From: Anadara kagoshimensis
Taxonomy: Eukaryota; Mollusca; Bivalvia; Arcoida; Arcidae
Assembly (NCBI GenBank): GCA_021292105.1
Contig: CM037865.1
Coordinates: 20,192,928 to 20,256,927, forward strand
DNA length: 64,000 nucleotides
Direction: 5' to 3'
The notes below the pieces were generated by a model, which was not told the DNA's origin, did no database searches, and saw only the letters and a list, made by a program, of their open reading frames with translations. Made by a program: the position numbers and the translations under genes. Shown piece by piece: positions 59,660 through 64,000 of the stretch. The stretch's first letter is position 1, and every line of letters begins with the position of its first letter.

Positions 59660-61200
59660 CATATTGGTCTTTGATGAGCTAAAAAATATAACCTTCTATC
59701 ACATTTATTACTTAACCTGTTTCAATTTTAGAGCACTAGACGAAATAAACGTCCTCATCAGTAGTGCTAATACACTTATTTGCCAGTACACATTCAAGGA
59801 TTTAGAGGCAATTACGTAATTGTTTTTGTTTCAGTCACAGGTACCCACAATTGTTGGTCAAAATTTAATTTTGTTTAATTATATTCACCCTGGTTATTGG
59901 AGTATCGCAATGGCTATATATCGAGATAAAAACGCATCAGTTTTAGAATCAAATAAAAACAATTCAATACCGTCCCTTACTATTTTGTGTCTTATTTTGT
60001 TTATTTCGATTGAACGAGGACATTAAAAAAGATTTTTTATTGACAATTTAAACTTATCCGCAAGAATGAATTGAAGTTGATTTTAACGTAAATCTATCAT
60101 TTAAGCTACAGTTTTTTCACATTTATATAGTTTTGTATTAGTGTTAATTTGGCATCGACGTCAAATTGCTATTGTTCATAAAGAGGATTAGGTATTGGAC
60201 AGTGCTATTGTATCTGGTTTGTTGTAGTCGATTTACGGATCAAAGCAGTCTTAGTCGCTGGCTTGATGATTACAGTTACTTGATAAATATTCCATAAACA
60301 AACCGCAATAGCTTTATTCATTTGTCATTAATTTTGACGCGGTTTTTGATATTGTGGTATTAAAATTGTTTGTAATGCATATGTTAACCAAACAAATGGA
60401 CAGCAGACACGTTGATTCCTATACACGCCACAAACTAGTTTGATGGGGTATAATTTAATACCATCAATCAATTGATCATATTTTGATATGGTTACCTGAA
60501 TCAGTTATATCCAGACTGCTGATCTTATTGTTTAAAATACAGAATCTTGGGATCCATTGATAGTCCCGCTCAGGACAAGTTATAATTTTCAAACTATTAA
60601 ACATTATTTGTTAATGTGTATGTATTCACGAATGCATTATTAATGACATTAATCCGTTTTAAATTGGTTCAGATATAATAAAAGATTTGCAAAAAATAAA
60701 TCCCAAATGATGATTATTTATATTTAATTATTATTCATAGTAAGATAACAATAAACTAAATGACATACATTCAAACATGGTTAATGACTTTAGTGCAGAT
60801 ATTTCATATTCACATTCTTTATTAAAGATATGGTCGTCATCACAATATTGGCGGTATCCAACACAAACAGACCATGTCTATCAGTTATAAATTATGATTT
60901 CCTCGGGGCACTATCTTAAACTTGTTATGACATAATTTTAATATTTATCCTAAGAGATAATCGAGAAAATATTTTGATAGACTTCTAACACCACACGTGT
61001 TTTGTACAGTGTAGGCTAAGTGGACAATGTGTAAAGTATAACATTAAAGGTTCTGTATTATATTTAGACTTGTACCTCAACTATGACGCCCACGACAAAC
61101 TACATACGAAACTGTATTACAAACGTGATAACTTCGACTTTTTTTATTGTCAACTGACTTTTTCTATGTAACAATATACATGTATATTTAGTATTTAAAG
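59660..61200. repeat. P2 module, unit C
   Basis: Near-identical to 41986-43545. Confidence 0.65.
59732..59768 (-). ncRNA. Hammerhead-like relic, short form (P2, unit C)
   Basis: Identical to 42073-42109: intact CTGATGAG and stem I, no GAAA. Confidence 0.6.
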
Positions 61201-61800
61201 TAAAGACGGTCATCTTCGGTATGTATGTGGTCGCCATGTACAAGCTTTAATTTACCCTACAACGGGACTTACACATCAAATTTGAATTCAATTGACCGAG
61301 TTTTTTATGAGGAGAATACTTTCAAAGAACCAGAGAAGCATTTTACCTCATATGTATAATTTGCTAAAATTAGGTAAATTATTATTTTTTTTTTGGAAAA
61401 CACGTTTAATATGTAACATGGTCAGGAGTCTACTGTTTATATTTTAAATTTGAAGACAATCGTTAGAATATTGACTGCAAAATGACTATTTTAGTGATTT
61501 TGCTATTTTTAGTAACGGAGGTCGTCTTGGATATCGTACGGGATCGCCTGGTACAAACCCCAGCTGTGGACTTTCTACACCAAATTTGCCTTCAGTCGTC
61601 CAAAGTGTTTCAGATGAGTATATCAAAGATTCCCTATGGCATAAACCCAGCTGGCAATAGACATTTAAGGTAAAATTAAATGCTATACCTTATTTGCATA
61701 GTTCGTAAAAATCATGCCAATTGATAATTTCTCAGAAACGCCTCTTTGTATATCTTCCAATTTTCTCAATGGTGTCAGAGATGATTAACGTTTACAAACA
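61200..61800. repeat. Degenerate ~0.3 kb repeat, unit C
   Basis: Near-identical to 43546-44120. Confidence 0.65.
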
Positions 61801-61949
61801 ATGGGGCGAATGCACCATCTTTGTCATGTCACAAGTCATCTGAGCCAATAATGGCTTTAAAATGTTAAGGATCTTACAGATTATTTTAAATCATATTGCG
61901 TGGACGTAAACTGAGGCTACTGACACGAGCACAAATCACAAATTAAAAT

Positions 61950-61952
<3 letters not shown>

Positions 61953-61999
<47 letters not shown>
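61953..61999. repeat. (CT)n microsatellite
   Basis: Pure (CT)n. Confidence 0.97.
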
Positions 62000-62003
<4 letters not shown>

Positions 62004-62276
62004 TGGTATTGTGTTAATCAATGCCATTACACATGGTATATTATTATTCTTATTAATAAGGCCGAGTTTATGTTAAATTATTACTTACACTCACATACGT
62101 CTATATTAGTATCATTGACTAGGTACAATGTGCATAATCTTCTGATATATTTATTAATTATTTACAGATTACAACGCCTTCCAAGTAATGCATAAATATA
62201 CGATAAGCCTGTATTTTCGGTTAATAGAGTGAACCGATAAAAATATAACATGGTTTTATTGTTTGGGATATTATAC

Positions 62277-62374
62277 AATAATTGCCCGCTAGGTATGTGG
62301 AAATCCAGAATTGTCACCCGACAGAAAAAATGAAGGGTGACAATTCTGGATGTCCACATACCTAGAGGGCAATT
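62277..62374. repeat. Near-perfect hairpin, copy 4
   Basis: Same as 44626-44723. Confidence 0.85.
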
Positions 62375-63385
62375 ATCATTTTATTATACCGAAACAAAAA
62401 TTACCATGTAAATAGACGCAAACAATATCTTAATTTAAAATAAGTTCAATGCTGCCAGTTTACACTTTCAACCATCCCGAGAAGGGGGGGCTCATACTTT
62501 AGATTCCGCAGAATCTAGGTTTACCTCTCTTTCCGTTTCCATCAAATACATTTGCAGTATTTTCACTGAAGCTTGGGTGCCCCATTTTGTGTTTTCTGAA
62601 TCTTTGTCATACATAATTAATAACAAGCCCGCTTCCGACGAACTGCAAAAAACGACTGGCCGCCATTGTTATTGTTTACCAAATGACAACACAGTTCTGT
62701 TGTACGAGTTGTTTTCCTTGTACCGGGTTATCACCGGGTGATAATAGTATTATCACATGGTTGTGAGAGGTTATCACATGGCTGTTAGAGGTTGTCACAC
62801 ACGCTGACAGTGATTCTGTGGGAAATATCTCATTTATTACATGTCATGTGATCGGAAAACATTCAATGAAAAGTGTTTCAACATATGTGAAGTATAATAA
62901 ACAAGATTATATAATCAATGCATACATACAATTTGCTTCTTTGAATTTATAGTGAGTCATAATGCAATAATAAAAACAAATTCTGAAAAACTTTGACCTG
63001 CTCGCAATACGTTTATAAAAAGAATCAATTATCTTAATACATGTTAAAATCCAACAACTTGAAGGTCGGTTAACTATAAGGGGGTAAGGTAGAAATAGTG
63101 TTCAATAATGTAACTCAAACATAATAAATATCATATTTAAGATAAAAAATCTTTCATACATATATTTTATAATACTTAAACCATTTTTACACGAGTTATG
63201 ATTGATAAATAAAGTCGCAATAAGGTAAAAAAACATTTTGTCTTAGGTGCTTTTGATATATCAAAGTTAATTACCATTTATGTAAAAAATGTAAATTTAT
63301 TACAATATCGTACATGTTCTTTTAAATCCGACAAAAAACTTAAAATAAATCGTAAACCTATTATCGATTTTGTTCCATTTCATGT

Positions 63386-63387
<2 letters not shown>
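62375..63387. repeat. End of unit C: palindromic block and N module tail
   Basis: Near-identical to 44724-45735, apart from an extra AC in the TCACACACGC stretch and a few indels. Confidence 0.65.
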
Positions 63388-63447
<60 letters not shown>

Positions 63448-64000
63448 CTCAATTGCACTGTATCAAGATAAAGAAGTGTGTAGGACTGATAATGGAAGGG
63501 TTCAGGTTTTTTTTTTATTCCACGGCATTTTTGTTTGTTTTATCACAAATTTAACGGTGACACTGACAAATACCTACTGTCGCATTTATTACCAAACCTG
63601 TTTACATTTTGGAGCACTAGAAGCAATAAATGTCCTCGTCAGTAGTGTTTATATACTTATTTGCAAGTACAACATTTACGTAAATGATTTAGAGGCAATT
63701 ACATATTTTTATTTGTTTTAGTAACCGCTATCGAAAACATTATTTAGCTTTGATACCAAGTATTAATTGCCGTTAAGATAGAATCAAATATTATTTTATA
63801 CCTCTTCGGGGAACCCGTACAGGTGATGAGGGATGGGTATCGTTAACAGAACTAGTTAATCGCCAGTTTACAAAACACAGGAGCACTTGAAGGATAACAT
63901 CTAACTCAGGAGTACCTGAGTTAGACAATTTGCAGATCGCTTGCATAGTACCGATAGTCTACTACGGGTATTCGGGTTTACTTACGTATTAAAGCTGACT
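63388..64000. repeat. Start of macro-unit D (truncated by window end)
   Basis: The (GT)n tract (63388-63447) and M1 module match 45736-46360 almost exactly, so the array continues beyond the window. Confidence 0.85.
63613..63649 (-). ncRNA. Hammerhead-like relic, short form (M1, unit D)
   Basis: Same as 28085-28121 and 45960-45996. Confidence 0.5.

Larger units (their letters stand above)
45736..63387. repeat. Macro-unit C (about 17.65 kb)
   Basis: Third complete unit. From about 52790 it is nearly identical to B from 35117. Its first part (46.3-52.4 kb) is more diverged from B. Private features are a 345 bp duplication (49018-49671) and a 550 bp replacement (49678-50228) that removes the 170 bp array, the third (GT)n tract and the P1 hammerhead. 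Confidence 0.85.

Noticed and set aside
1..64000. CRISPR array or bacterial operon
   Set aside because: Repeats are long, degenerate and irregularly spaced, and no bacterial-type coding density exists.

Overview
The window looks like intergenic, repeat-packed DNA from an animal, most likely a bivalve or related mollusc. This is inferred from strong AT richness, long (GT)n, (CT)n and (ATT)n tracts, many non-autonomous repeats, tRNA-like SINE sequences and Penelope-like retroelement (PLE) remains; no species-diagnostic gene is present. I find no intact host protein-coding gene and no bacterial-style operon, rRNA or CRISPR array. The only recognisable protein sequence is the C-terminal half of a PLE-type reverse transcriptase (RT), present as pseudogene fragments. 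Repeat boundaries were found by eye and are good to roughly 10-50 bp. Similarity levels are visual estimates, not computed alignments.

The dominant architecture is a direct tandem array of a unit of about 17.7-18.7 kb. Using the first (GT)n tract as phase marker, unit A is 9157-27867, unit B 27868-45735, unit C 45736-63387, and unit D starts at 63388 and runs off the window. A broken older copy (unit 0) lies at 772-2460 and 7484-9156, split by about 5 kb of other DNA that includes a 3.2 kb element with inverted ends (2901-6100). From about 35.1 kb to 46.3 kb, the sequence is nearly identical to 52.8-64.0 kb, which marks the youngest duplication. Earlier parts of the units are more diverged. 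Unit A has private features: a 760 bp local duplication, a 1.23 kb local duplication and a 3.1 kb segment at 22126-25212. Units B and C share two insertions that unit A lacks.

Within each unit the same sub-modules recur. They are a (GT)n-linked module with a hammerhead-ribozyme-like sequence on the minus strand, a roughly 0.5 kb module beginning near (CT)n tracts, a degenerate roughly 0.3 kb tandem repeat, foldback elements, and PLE fragments. At least 15 minus-strand loci carry a hammerhead-like sequence resembling those in PLE terminal repeats. The long form (about 46 nt) keeps the GAAA box, and the short form (37 nt) keeps CUGAUGA but has lost GAAA and stem III. None has a complete catalytic core.

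The best dated event is a 0.8 kb, 5'-truncated PLE RT insertion on the minus strand at 38518-39315 (unit B) and 56185-56976 (unit C). It is flanked by the 6 bp duplication GGTTAA, and unit A keeps the empty site at 21522-21527. The region therefore reads as a macrosatellite built by repeated unequal exchange around decaying PLE insertions.
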